A DNA stretch of 13,016 nucleotides, from assembly GCA_900552235.1 (NCBI GenBank), contig URYZ01000025.1:1-13016 (forward strand), in the 5' to 3' direction. The notes beneath the pieces are model-generated. The model was not told the origin of the DNA. It did not search any database and saw nothing but the letters and a program-made list of their open reading frames with translations. The position numbers and the translations under genes were made by a program. The DNA is from an uncultured Mycoplasmatota bacterium (GTDB taxonomy: Bacteria; Bacillota_I; Bacilli_A; RF39; UBA660). Position 1 is the first letter of the stretch; every line of letters begins with the position of its first letter. Shown here piece by piece: positions 1 through 6,583 of the stretch.

Positions 1-132
1 TTAAAAGAAAATTTAAGTAAAAATAAAGTTATTTTGCCAATAAAAAAAGGAAAATATGTATATGAATTTCCAATTAATACAATTAGTAAATATAATTTAA
101 AATTAAATAACAAAATAAAAGTAACAGAATAA
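1..132 (+). CDS. C-terminal fragment of an unidentified protein
   Basis: An open frame runs from the first base to a TAA at 130-132 and encodes 43 residues of a protein whose beginning lies outside the window. The fragment is rich in Lys, Asn and Ile and contains LPIKKGKYVYEFPI, which looks like short beta strands. I do not recognise the family; a beta-rich C-terminal domain as in D-Ala-D-Ala carboxypeptidases is conceivable but unsupported. It is convergent with the RNase J gene, with no bases between the two stop codons, and its last codons form one arm of the shared terminator hairpin. No competing frame fits this codon use. Confidence 0.55.
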   Translation, partial: LKENLSKNKVILPIKKGKYVYEFPINTISKYNLKLNNKIKVTE

Positions 133-148
133 TTATATTTCTGTTACT
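111..148 (-). terminator. Intrinsic terminator of the RNase J gene, overlapping both convergent stop codons
   Basis: A perfect 10-bp inverted repeat (120-129 with 139-148, core GTAACAGAA/TTCTGTTAC) encloses a 9-nt loop. On the minus strand the stem is followed by TTTTATTTTG, a U-rich tail, so it fits an intrinsic terminator for the RNase J transcript. In the plus direction no T tract follows, so termination of the convergent gene here is less certain. Confidence 0.7.
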
Positions 149-1788
149 ACTGTTATAATCATTGGAATACTTCCAGTTTCTTCTTCAAAATAATCTCCTA
201 GTTTTTCTCTTATGAGATTTTTTATTTTGTTAAAATCAACTTTTTGTCCTTCAAAAGCATTACTTTCAATTATATCTTTACATATTTCTTGACTTTTTTG
301 GACCATATCAAGATTATCTTTTACATATATAAATCCTCTTGTTAATATTTCAGGGTTAGCAAGTATTTTTTTAGTTTTTCGATCAAGTGTAGCACTTACA
401 ATAACTATACCATTTTTACTCAATAATTCTCTATCTTTTAAAACAAGATTACCTATATCATCTGAGTTACTACCATCGATTAATATTTCATCTGTAGGTA
501 TTTTTTCTTTATCTTCAGTTAATTTTCCATCAACAAATGTTGCTACTTCACCATTAAGTTTTAATATAATATTTTCATCATTCATTCCAATTTCACTAGC
601 TACATTAGCATTCATATACATATATCTATATTCGCCTTTAATAGGAAAATAATATTTTGGATTCATTAAGTTTAACATTAACATTAAGTCTTCTTTTGAA
701 GCATGATGTGTTAAATGATCCTTTGATGTAAAACTTACTACTTCAACATTTTCTCTAGCTAAATCATCAACAATTTTAGAGTGTTTCTTTTCACATCCAG
801 GATAAACTGGTTCTGATATTAAAACTGTATCAGTATCTTTAAATTTTAAATACTTATCATAACCACTTTCTATTTTTTCTAAACTTCCAAATGGTTTTTC
901 TTTATCATCACTTGTTAAAATAACAACATCTTTATCGTTTATATTAGACAAATCCCCAATTCTTGATGTATCAATATCTAAATACTTAAGTTCTACACCT
1001 TTTTCTACTGTTTCAGTAAGCTTTTTACCCATTAAAACAACTTTTCTTCTTGTTCTACTAATTTGATCAAATATTTCTTGAATACGATATAAATGATTAG
1101 GAAAAACACTTATAATAATACGATTATCTGTTTTATTTAATGTATCCCAAACTATTTTAGAAATACGATGTTTTGGACTAGTATGTCCTTCTCTATAAGC
1201 AAACATAGACTCAGACATTAAACATAATACTCCTTGTTTTCCCACATAAGCAAGTTTACCAATATCGGTTTTATAACTTCCAAGCATTGTTGAATCAAAC
1301 ACAAAATCTGTTGCATAACATATTGCACCATCATTTGTATATAAAACATACATAACTGTTTCAGGCATTGAATGTGTTACACTAATTGGAAATATTGTAT
1401 ATCCATCTACATCTATTTTAGAATGTGGTCTTATTTCTTTTAAAATATTTGCTTTAACTTCAACTTTTTCCTTTTGTAATTCTTCTTTAATAAGATTCAT
1501 TGTAAATTTTGTAGCATATACATTTACATCTGGTAATTCTTTTAATATATCAACAAGTGCTCCACAATTACCTACATGACCGTGTGAAATAAAAATTCCT
1601 TTTATTCTTTTTTTATTATTAATTAAATAATCAAACTTTGGAATAATATAATCTACTCCAAGCATACCCGTTGTTGGATATTTTAACCCCGCATCAAAAA
1701 CAAATATATTATCATCTACTTCTACAATATACATGTTTTTACCATTTTCATTTAGTCCCCCAAGACTAAATATTTTAATTTTACTCAT
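133..1788 (-). CDS. rnj: RNase J family protein with degenerate active site (RNase J2-like)
   Basis: This 551-residue protein has the RNase J layout: metallo-beta-lactamase core, beta-CASP insertion and C-terminal domain, at the family's usual length. RNase J enzymes are 5'-3' exo/endoribonucleases of mRNA decay and rRNA maturation. The zinc motif HxHxDH reads HGHVGN (H69, H71, then G73 and N74), so the Asp and second His are lost. The later motif normally PVHGEYRH reads PIKGEYRY, losing another His ligand. The TGSQGEP-type motif is also altered (LTSDDKEKP). THSMPET and ATDFVFD retain a His and an Asp. The protein is therefore probably weakly active or inactive, like RNase J2, which pairs with J1 in Bacillus; a J1 gene would be expected elsewhere. 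AAAGGAG lies just upstream of the ATG. It follows two sigma genes but has its own likely promoter. Confidence 0.9.
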   Translation of the reverse strand: MSKIKIFSLGGLNENGKNMYIVEVDDNIFVFDAGLKYPTTGMLGVDYIIPKFDYLINNKKRIKGIFISHGHVGNCGALVDILKELPDVNVYATKFTMNLIKEELQKEKVEVKANILKEIRPHSKIDVDGYTIFPISVTHSMPETVMYVLYTNDGAICYATDFVFDSTMLGSYKTDIGKLAYVGKQGVLCLMSESMFAYREGHTSPKHRISKIVWDTLNKTDNRIIISVFPNHLYRIQEIFDQISRTRRKVVLMGKKLTETVEKGVELKYLDIDTSRIGDLSNINDKDVVILTSDDKEKPFGSLEKIESGYDKYLKFKDTDTVLISEPVYPGCEKKHSKIVDDLARENVEVVSFTSKDHLTHHASKEDLMLMLNLMNPKYYFPIKGEYRYMYMNANVASEIGMNDENIILKLNGEVATFVDGKLTEDKEKIPTDEILIDGSNSDDIGNLVLKDRELLSKNGIVIVSATLDRKTKKILANPEILTRGFIYVKDNLDMVQKSQEICKDIIESNAFEGQKVDFNKIKNLIREKLGDYFEEETGSIPMIITVVTEI

Positions 1789-1835
1789 ATTTTCTCCTTT
1801 CTTATAGTTTCATATATAAGTTAAAGCACTAATTA

Positions 1836-1864
1836 ATTATACCACAATTTTTTAATAATTTAAA
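1836..1864 (-). promoter_or_regulatory. Probable promoter of the RNase J gene (extended -10)
   Basis: On the minus strand TGGTATAAT occupies 1836-1844, an extended -10 element, with a weak -35 candidate TTTAAA at 1859-1864 after a 17-bp spacer. The predicted start near 1829 leaves a leader of about 40 nt before the ATG. The -35 region lies inside the 3' end of the upstream sigma gene. Confidence 0.55.
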
Positions 1865-2583
1865 TAATTTTTTAAATCTTTATTATCTCTTATTCTTTCA
1901 AAAGCTTTTTTCTCTATTTGCTTTATTCTTTGTCTTGTCAAACCAAAAACATTTGCTATTTCTTCAAGTTTTTTAGGATTTTCATTATTAAAGCCATATC
2001 TTAAAAAAATTATTTCTTTTTGTCTAGATGGTAATTCATTTAAGGCATTACTTATTATCTTCTTAAGTTCTTCTTGTTCTATTTTTTCTTCCATATTAAT
2101 AGATTCATCTTTAATAAAAGCTCCAAGTACATCACTATTATTCATTGTAGCATTTATAATAGTTTCATCTAAAGAATATACCCTTTCAATCTTTTCTTCA
2201 ACATTTTTACTTTTTTGATATTCATAATAATAAGGTCTTCTTATCATTCTATCATTAGTATATATTTCTGTAACAATAAATAATTTAATATAATAACTAG
2301 CAAATGTAGAAAACTTATAGCCTTTTTTATAATCAAATCTTTCTATAGCCTTAATTAATCCTATATTACCCGCTTCAACTAAATCAATTGGTGTTAAACT
2401 TTCTAAAGGTTGTTTAAAATAATCTTTAGCAATAGATAGAACTAATTTTAAATTACATTCAATTAATTTTTTCCTATTTTTTGAATTCATATTCTCAAAT
2501 AAATATTTTTCTTCTTCATAAGATAATACTTTAATATTTTTAATATCATTCATATATAGGCTGAAACTATCCCTATCTTCCAT
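1852..2583 (-). CDS. RpoD-like sigma factor, short form (paralogue 1)
   Basis: A 243-residue sigma-70 family protein directing RNA polymerase to promoters. Region 1.2 is near residues 5-30. Region 2 spans about 38-117, with the RpoD-like FDYKKGYKFSTFASYYIK and DRMIRRP in the -10 recognition part. The 3.2-like linker is near 137-170 (SLDE, then LGAFIKDE). Region 4 spans about 183-236, with a helix-turn-helix close to the RpoD form (LEEIANVFGLTRQRIKQIE). The stretch between regions 2 and 3.2 is shorter than in primary sigma factors and there is no long region 1.1. It resembles group 2/3 RpoD relatives more than SigE/K/F/G, so a sporulation role is not indicated. AAGGTGG precedes the ATG, 18 nt after the upstream paralogue, so the two are probably cotranscribed. 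Regulon unknown. Confidence 0.88.
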   Translation of the reverse strand: MEDRDSFSLYMNDIKNIKVLSYEEEKYLFENMNSKNRKKLIECNLKLVLSIAKDYFKQPLESLTPIDLVEAGNIGLIKAIERFDYKKGYKFSTFASYYIKLFIVTEIYTNDRMIRRPYYYEYQKSKNVEEKIERVYSLDETIINATMNNSDVLGAFIKDESINMEEKIEQEELKKIISNALNELPSRQKEIIFLRYGFNNENPKKLEEIANVFGLTRQRIKQIEKKAFERIRDNKDLKNYLNY

Positions 2584-2601
2584 AACAAAAAACCACCTTA
2601 A

Positions 2602-3336
2602 TTAATAATTTAAATAATCTTTTAAATCTTTATTATCTCTTATTTTTTTAAATGCTTTAACTAAAGCTTTTCTAGTACCTTCCCTAGATATACCAATAAG
2701 TTTTCCAACTTCTTCTAAATTCTTAAATTCATTATTATCAAAACCATATCTTAAAAGAAGTACCTGTTTTTGTCTAGGTGTTAATGTATTTAAAATATCA
2801 TTAATAATTTCTTTAAGTTCAAAATAACTAATATCTTCATATATATCACATGAATCATCTTTAATAAAATACATTAATGGTTTAGAATCTTCTGTTAAAA
2901 GATTAGTAATATCTTCTTCTAAAGATAAAATGTTATCAACATTTTCTTTATTCTTAGTTAGTTTTTCTTCATAATAATAAGGTCTTCTTATCATTCTATC
3001 AGCATTATAGATTTCTTTTATTATTTCTTTTTTTATATAATAACTAGCATAAGTAGAAAATCTATAACCTTTTTTATAATCAAATTTTTCTATGGCTTCA
3101 ATTAAACCTATATTACCTGCTTCAATTAAATCCATATGAGTTAAACTTTCATAAGATCTATTAAAAAATCTTTTTGCTACAAAAACAACTAATTTTAAAT
3201 TACATTCAATTAATTTTTTCCTATTTTTAGAATTTATATTTTTAAATAAATATTGTTGTTCTTCATAGGATAACACCTTTATATCTTTAATAAGATTAAA
3301 GTAATAAGTTAAATCTTTATCTTGTTCTATATTCAT
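2602..3336 (-). CDS. RpoD-like sigma factor, short form (paralogue 2)
   Basis: A 244-residue sigma-70 family protein and tandem paralogue of the next gene downstream. They share region 1.2, nearly all of region 2 (FDYKKGYRFSTYASYYIK, DRMIRRPYYYE) and the C-terminus DNKDLKDYLNY. Much of the linker differs. The region 4.2 recognition helix here reads GISREGTRKALVKAFKKIR and departs from the RpoD pattern kept by the sister protein. The pair would therefore be expected to read similar -10 elements but different -35 elements; this is inference. It is first in a likely sigma-sigma transcript, with an extended -10 promoter just upstream and AAGGGG before the ATG. No anti-sigma gene is adjacent. Confidence 0.87.
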   Translation of the reverse strand: MNIEQDKDLTYYFNLIKDIKVLSYEEQQYLFKNINSKNRKKLIECNLKLVVFVAKRFFNRSYESLTHMDLIEAGNIGLIEAIEKFDYKKGYRFSTYASYYIKKEIIKEIYNADRMIRRPYYYEEKLTKNKENVDNILSLEEDITNLLTEDSKPLMYFIKDDSCDIYEDISYFELKEIINDILNTLTPRQKQVLLLRYGFDNNEFKNLEEVGKLIGISREGTRKALVKAFKKIRDNKDLKDYLNY

Positions 3337-3356
3337 AAACCTTACCCCTTATTTAA

Positions 3357-3385
3357 ATTATAACAAAAAAAACTTATTTATTAAA
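3357..3385 (-). promoter_or_regulatory. Probable promoter of the tandem sigma genes (extended -10)
   Basis: The minus strand reads TGTTATAAT at 3357-3365, a consensus extended -10 element. The -35 candidate at 3380-3385 (TTTAAT, 17-bp spacer) is weak and lies inside the rpmF terminator stem. The predicted start near 3350 gives a leader of only about 14 nt containing the ribosome binding site. Confidence 0.55.
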
Positions 3386-3394
3386 CAAGTTTTT
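3365..3394 (-). terminator. Intrinsic terminator downstream of rpmF
   Basis: A 12-bp stem pairs 3368-3379 with 3383-3394 around a 3-nt loop; on the minus-strand RNA one pair is a G-U wobble. The U run follows directly on the minus strand. It lies 7 nt past the rpmF stop codon and separates rpmF from the sigma genes. Confidence 0.75.
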
Positions 3395-3401
3395 ATCGGT
3401 T

Positions 3402-3584
3402 TTATTCTTCTGTTTCTTTAACAACTTTTTTTCCTTTATAGTATCCACATTCTTTACAAACTCTATGTGATTTTACTATAGCACCACAATTAGGACATTT
3501 AGTTGTTTGTTTTGCTGTTAATGCCATGTGTGCCCTTCTTGTTCTTTGACTAGTTTTAGAAACATGTCTTGCAGGAACTGCCAT
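3402..3584 (-). CDS. rpmF: Large ribosomal subunit protein bL32
   Basis: This 60-residue protein begins MAVPARHVSKTSQRTRRAH, the typical bL32 N-terminus. It carries the zinc-ribbon pair CPNCG (near residues 30-34) and CKECG (near 43-47), so it is the zinc-binding four-cysteine form. It is a component of the 50S subunit. Length and motifs match the family throughout. GAGGTGAT lies just upstream of the ATG. It has its own strong promoter and terminator, making it a likely single-gene unit, although read-through from recO cannot be excluded. The yceD (DUF177) gene that often precedes rpmF in Firmicutes is absent here. Confidence 0.97.
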   Translation of the reverse strand: MAVPARHVSKTSQRTRRAHMALTAKQTTKCPNCGAIVKSHRVCKECGYYKGKKVVKETEE

Positions 3585-3617
3585 AATATCACCTCAAACC
3601 TTTCTCACTTAATAAAC

Positions 3618-3632
3618 TTGACAATTTGTCAA
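3618..3632. promoter_or_regulatory. 15-bp palindrome downstream of the rpmF promoter, candidate operator
   Basis: TTGACAA, one central base, TTGTCAA: a perfect 7-bp-arm palindrome about 5-20 bases past the predicted rpmF transcription start. A dyad this compact suits a dimeric repressor, or a small hairpin in the leader. It does not match Zur, LexA, Rex or CIRCE sites as I know them. In isolation TTGACA also looks like a -35, but no good -10 follows at 16-18 bp. Confidence 0.4.
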
Positions 3633-3643
3633 CTGCTTTTTAA

Positions 3644-3672
3644 ATTATACATTATATTTTAATAAATTTCAA
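3644..3672 (-). promoter_or_regulatory. Strong sigma-A-type promoter of rpmF
   Basis: On the minus strand TTGAAA (3667-3672) and TATAAT (3644-3649) are separated by exactly 17 bp, close to the housekeeping consensus. The predicted start lies near 3637, giving a leader of about 50 nt before rpmF. This is the best-matching promoter in the window. Confidence 0.75.
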
Positions 3673-3678
3673 TAATTT

Positions 3679-4416
3679 TTAGTATTTTTCTCTTAATTGA
3701 GTCAAAAAATCCTTTGATTTTAGATATATTCCTGTATATCTATCATAATAATTTTCTAAAAATTTATTAATTTCATTCTTATTTTTAGGTAAAATATTTA
3801 ATTCTTTTATCTTAGATATATCAACATAACTAAACATACGAAGGAGTTTAACTGTTTTTTCATCTACGATATATTCATTTTTATAACAATTAACACATAA
3901 ATAACCACCTGAAAAGCTACTTACAGTAACTATTTTTTTATTACTTCCACAAACACTACAACAATCAAGAATTGGCATAACGCCTAAATAATTAAGATAT
4001 TTTAATTCTATTATATTGGTTATAATCATTGGGTCAAAATCATCATTTATTTTAATAAGTCCATTTATAAATAAATCAAATATTTCATTTGAAGAAGTTT
4101 CTTTTAAAACTTGATTAGTTAAATCACTTAAAAATGTGGCATAACCTATTTTAAATAAATCTTGTTTAATATTAGAAAAATCATTTATAATATCTACACT
4201 TATTAAAACACTTAATCCTTCTTGTTTATAATATATATTAAAATAACCATAAGTAAGTTTAGAACTAACACTTCTTAAACTACTTTTTAAATTACGACAT
4301 CCTTTAGATATTATCCCTATTTTACCATGTTCTTTTGTTAAAACATTTAATATTTTACTTGATTCAGAATAATTAGTATCACTTAGTACTATTCCTATTA
4401 CTTTTTCTATTTTCAT
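3679..4416 (-). CDS. recO: DNA repair protein RecO
   Basis: A 245-residue RecO, which works with RecF/RecR to load RecA on single-stranded DNA and to anneal SSB-coated strands. The N-terminal OB-fold covers about residues 1-80 and starts with the usual KIEKVIGIVLSDTNYSESSK. The C-terminal helical part carries a four-cysteine zinc site, CSVC (153-156) and CVNC (174-177). Length is typical. The start overlaps the 3' end of yqzL by 38 bp, as is common for this pair in Bacilli, and AGAAGAG upstream is a modest binding site. The era-yqzL-recO order is the Firmicutes standard and ends the long operon here. Confidence 0.95.
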   Translation of the reverse strand: MKIEKVIGIVLSDTNYSESSKILNVLTKEHGKIGIISKGCRNLKSSLRSVSSKLTYGYFNIYYKQEGLSVLISVDIINDFSNIKQDLFKIGYATFLSDLTNQVLKETSSNEIFDLFINGLIKINDDFDPMIITNIIELKYLNYLGVMPILDCCSVCGSNKKIVTVSSFSGGYLCVNCYKNEYIVDEKTVKLLRMFSYVDISKIKELNILPKNKNEINKFLENYYDRYTGIYLKSKDFLTQLREKY

Positions 4417-4510
4417 AATAATTCTCTTCTACTTTTTCCATTTCCTTTAAAAACACATAATATCTTAAATCCCCTGTTTCTTTAAATAAATTCCATAAAG
4501 CTTTATTCAT
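4379..4510 (-). CDS. yqzL: YqzL family small protein
   Basis: A 43-residue open frame fills the gap between era and recO and runs 38 bp into recO in another frame. It begins MNKALWNLFKETGDLRYYVF, matching the pattern of the small Bacillus protein YqzL (aromatic-rich WxLFxxTG followed by a Tyr-rich stretch), which lies at the same position between era and recO. Function is unknown in the family. GGGTGA lies 5-10 nt upstream of the ATG, partly inside a small hairpin. Family assignment rests on the short motif plus position; the frame and start are well supported. Confidence 0.8.
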   Translation of the reverse strand: MNKALWNLFKETGDLRYYVFLKEMEKVEENYYENRKSNRNSTK

Positions 4511-4511
4511 A

Positions 4512-4536
4512 TTTTTCACCCATTATTATAATGAGT
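4512..4536 (-). promoter_or_regulatory. Small hairpin covering the yqzL ribosome binding site
   Basis: In the minus-strand RNA, ACTCATT (4530-4536) can pair with AATGGGT (4518-4524, one G-U pair) around a 5-nt loop. The second arm contains most of the GGGTGA binding site. No strong U run follows, so it is not an obvious terminator. It could damp yqzL-recO translation relative to era. Confidence 0.35.
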
Positions 4537-4550
4537 AAAAAATATAAATT

Positions 4551-5435
4551 TTAATCATCTTCTTCACTAATTCCTAATTCTTGAAAAAGATTTGGTTTTT
4601 GTCTCCAGTTATCTATTACTTTAACGAATAACTCTAAATATACTTTTTTTCCAAGTAATACTTCAATTTCTTCACGAGCCATACTTCCTATTTTTTTAAG
4701 CATTTGCCCATTTTTACCAATAATTATTCCTTTTAAATTATCTCTATCTACCACGATACATGCATTAATATAACATTTATCTTTTTTAAACTCCATATTT
4801 TCAACAACACATGTAACAGCATGTGGTACTTCTTCTCTTGTTAAATTAAGTACTTTTTCTCTTATTATTTCTCCTACTAAAAATTTTTCACTAACATTAG
4901 TAATAACATCATCATCAAAATATTTAACATCATCTTTTAAATATTTTTTAATTACTTCGATAAGTTCAGTTGTATTAATACCTTTTATTGATGAAATAGG
5001 TACAATATCTAAAAAATTATATAAATCTTTTAATTTAGTTATTTCATCATACAATTTATCTTTTTTAATTTTATCAACTTTTGTTAAAACAAGAATAACA
5101 TCTTTATTATCTTCTTTTAATCTATTAAGAATTTTATTATCATTTGGACCAAATCCACTTGCAATATCAACAAGAAATAAAACTAAATCATTATCAAAAC
5201 TTGAATAAGCGGTCTTATTTAAAACTTCTCCTAGTTTAGATGTAGCTTTGTTAATACCAGGTGTATCCACAAAAACTATTTGTGTATCATCTTCATTATA
5301 AACACCATAAATCATATTTCTTGTTGTACCTACTTTATCACTTGTAATAGCTATTTTTTTATTTAATAATTTATTTAAAAGTGTACTTTTACCTACATTT
5401 GGACGTCCTACAATACTTACAAAACCACTTTTCAT
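4551..5435 (-). CDS. era: GTPase Era
   Basis: A 294-residue Era, a GTPase that binds the 3' end of 16S rRNA and assists 30S assembly. The GTPase motifs are visible: G1 GRPNVGKS (10-17), G2 in KVGTTRN, G3 DTPG (57-60), G4 TKVD (118-121, Thr replacing the usual Asn) and G5 SSIKG (148-152). The C-terminal KH domain has IIGKNGQ near 238-244 and ends in the usual YLELFVKVIDNWR. Length is standard. The start codon overlaps the cdd stop as ATGA, indicating translational coupling. Together with ybeY upstream, this operon handles small-subunit maturation. Confidence 0.97.
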   Translation of the reverse strand: MKSGFVSIVGRPNVGKSTLLNKLLNKKIAITSDKVGTTRNMIYGVYNEDDTQIVFVDTPGINKATSKLGEVLNKTAYSSFDNDLVLFLVDIASGFGPNDNKILNRLKEDNKDVILVLTKVDKIKKDKLYDEITKLKDLYNFLDIVPISSIKGINTTELIEVIKKYLKDDVKYFDDDVITNVSEKFLVGEIIREKVLNLTREEVPHAVTCVVENMEFKKDKCYINACIVVDRDNLKGIIIGKNGQMLKKIGSMAREEIEVLLGKKVYLELFVKVIDNWRQKPNLFQELGISEEDD

Positions 5436-5824
5436 TTTAAATCATCCTCACTAAATGGATAAGGGCACATATCTTTAACAGTAAGTTTTTTTTCATCAAA
5501 TTTATTATTATACATAATAACTTCCATATCCATATCAAAAAATTCTAAAAATACTTGTCTACATAACATACAACAAGTACCTATCTTATCACTTGCATTC
5601 ATTATATATATTCTTTTAAAATCATGTTTTTTATAACCATTTGTTATAGCATTTGTTATAGCACTTCTTTCAGCACATATTGTTGCGCCATAACTAGCAT
5701 TTTCAACATTTACACCATAGAAATAATTATTATCTTTTGTTTCTAATACGCAAGAAACATTGTAATTAGAATAAACAGCATAACTATTATTTAATAATTC
5801 TTTTAGTTTTAATTTTATATCCAT
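5432..5824 (-). CDS. cdd: Cytidine deaminase
   Basis: A 130-residue tetrameric-type cytidine deaminase, which converts cytidine and deoxycytidine to the uridine forms for pyrimidine salvage in the cytosol. The motif CAERSA (50-55) supplies a zinc Cys and the catalytic Glu52. CCMLCRQ (84-90) supplies zinc ligands C85 and C88. The canonical PCxxC proline is replaced by Cys84, giving an unusual extra Cys next to the zinc site. The C-terminus retains a PYPFSEDDL-like end. It lies 15 nt after the last repeat-protein gene (AAGG binding site) and overlaps era by four bases. cdd-era is a common Firmicutes order. Confidence 0.94.
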   Translation of the reverse strand: MDIKLKLKELLNNSYAVYSNYNVSCVLETKDNNYFYGVNVENASYGATICAERSAITNAITNGYKKHDFKRIYIMNASDKIGTCCMLCRQVFLEFFDMDMEVIMYNNKFDEKKLTVKDMCPYPFSEDDLK

Positions 5825-5839
5825 TTTTTACCTTCTTTC

Positions 5840-6583
5840 TCATCTTATATTTCTTTCGTGTATATAAACAGTATCAGATATTTGATTTGATACTGTTTTT
5901 AGAGCATCAACAGCATATCCATACTTAACCATATAATTAATTTTATCATCTAAATCTTCTAAATTACAAGAATATATCTTAGAAATTGCACTAGAAAGGT
6001 TTACAGAATTTAATAACTTATCACAATAACCCTCTTCCATAAAATATTTATAATTATCATCAATATAATGATAAACAAAATAATATTTTTCCATAAGTGA
6101 AAAACTTTTTTCTATATTAGTACTTTTATAACCCATTTTAAATAAATTTTTAATTATATAATCAATTTTATCCAAGTATCTTTTATTATAATTACATATT
6201 TCAGGAGAAACTTTTATTATTCTTCTTACTTCTTCTTTAGAATAACCACATTCCAAAAAGTGATGAAATACTTTTTCAACCAAAGATTCATCATAACTAA
6301 ATATTGAAGGAAAAGTCACAGTTAAATTAATTACTTCTTCCATATTGTATCCTTTTTCAAGCAAATAATCAATTCTTCTATTTAAAACCTCTTCACTTAA
6401 ACCAAATATTTTTGGATTTGTACTAGTCATTCTTATTATTTCGTAATCTTTATATCCTTTTCTTGGAAAATACCAAAATTTACTTATTATATCATTTCTT
6501 TTTATATATTTATATTTTACTATGCCAAAGATTGAATAATCATCATATCCTAAGTTTTTTAAAAGTAATTCTTTTGATGTCAT
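5840..6583 (-). CDS. mTERF-like helical repeat protein, divergent member
   Basis: This 247-residue protein has no signal peptide or membrane span. It starts MTSKELLLKNLGYDD, the same N-terminal motif as the two 400-residue proteins upstream. It then carries about six degenerate repeats of 34-38 residues from residue 36 on. The best are RKGYKDYEIIRMTSTNPKIF, EKGYNMEEVINLTVTFPSIF and ECGYSKEEVRRIIKVSPEI. Each is a GYxxxEI helix followed by a Pro-hydrophobic-Phe turn, recalling mTERF repeats. The ATG overlaps the upstream TGA as ATGA, so translation is coupled, and cdd follows after 15 nt. Function is unknown; a nucleic-acid-binding solenoid is the family-based guess. Repeat decay relative to its neighbours suggests an older paralogue. 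Confidence 0.75.
   Translation of the reverse strand: MTSKELLLKNLGYDDYSIFGIVKYKYIKRNDIISKFWYFPRKGYKDYEIIRMTSTNPKIFGLSEEVLNRRIDYLLEKGYNMEEVINLTVTFPSIFSYDESLVEKVFHHFLECGYSKEEVRRIIKVSPEICNYNKRYLDKIDYIIKNLFKMGYKSTNIEKSFSLMEKYYFVYHYIDDNYKYFMEEGYCDKLLNSVNLSSAISKIYSCNLEDLDDKINYMVKYGYAVDALKTVSNQISDTVYIHERNIR

Noticed and set aside
1852..3336. Sigma genes considered as SigE/SigK or SigF/SigG of sporulation
   Set aside because: The region 2 and 3.2 motifs (FDYKKGYKFSTFASYYIK, LGAFIKDE) resemble RpoD more than the sporulation sigmas, and no spoIIGA or spoIIAB neighbour is present.
3618..3632. TTGACA within the palindrome as a -35 element for rpmF
   Set aside because: No acceptable -10 lies 16-18 bp downstream, while a TTGAAA-17-TATAAT promoter lies directly upstream.
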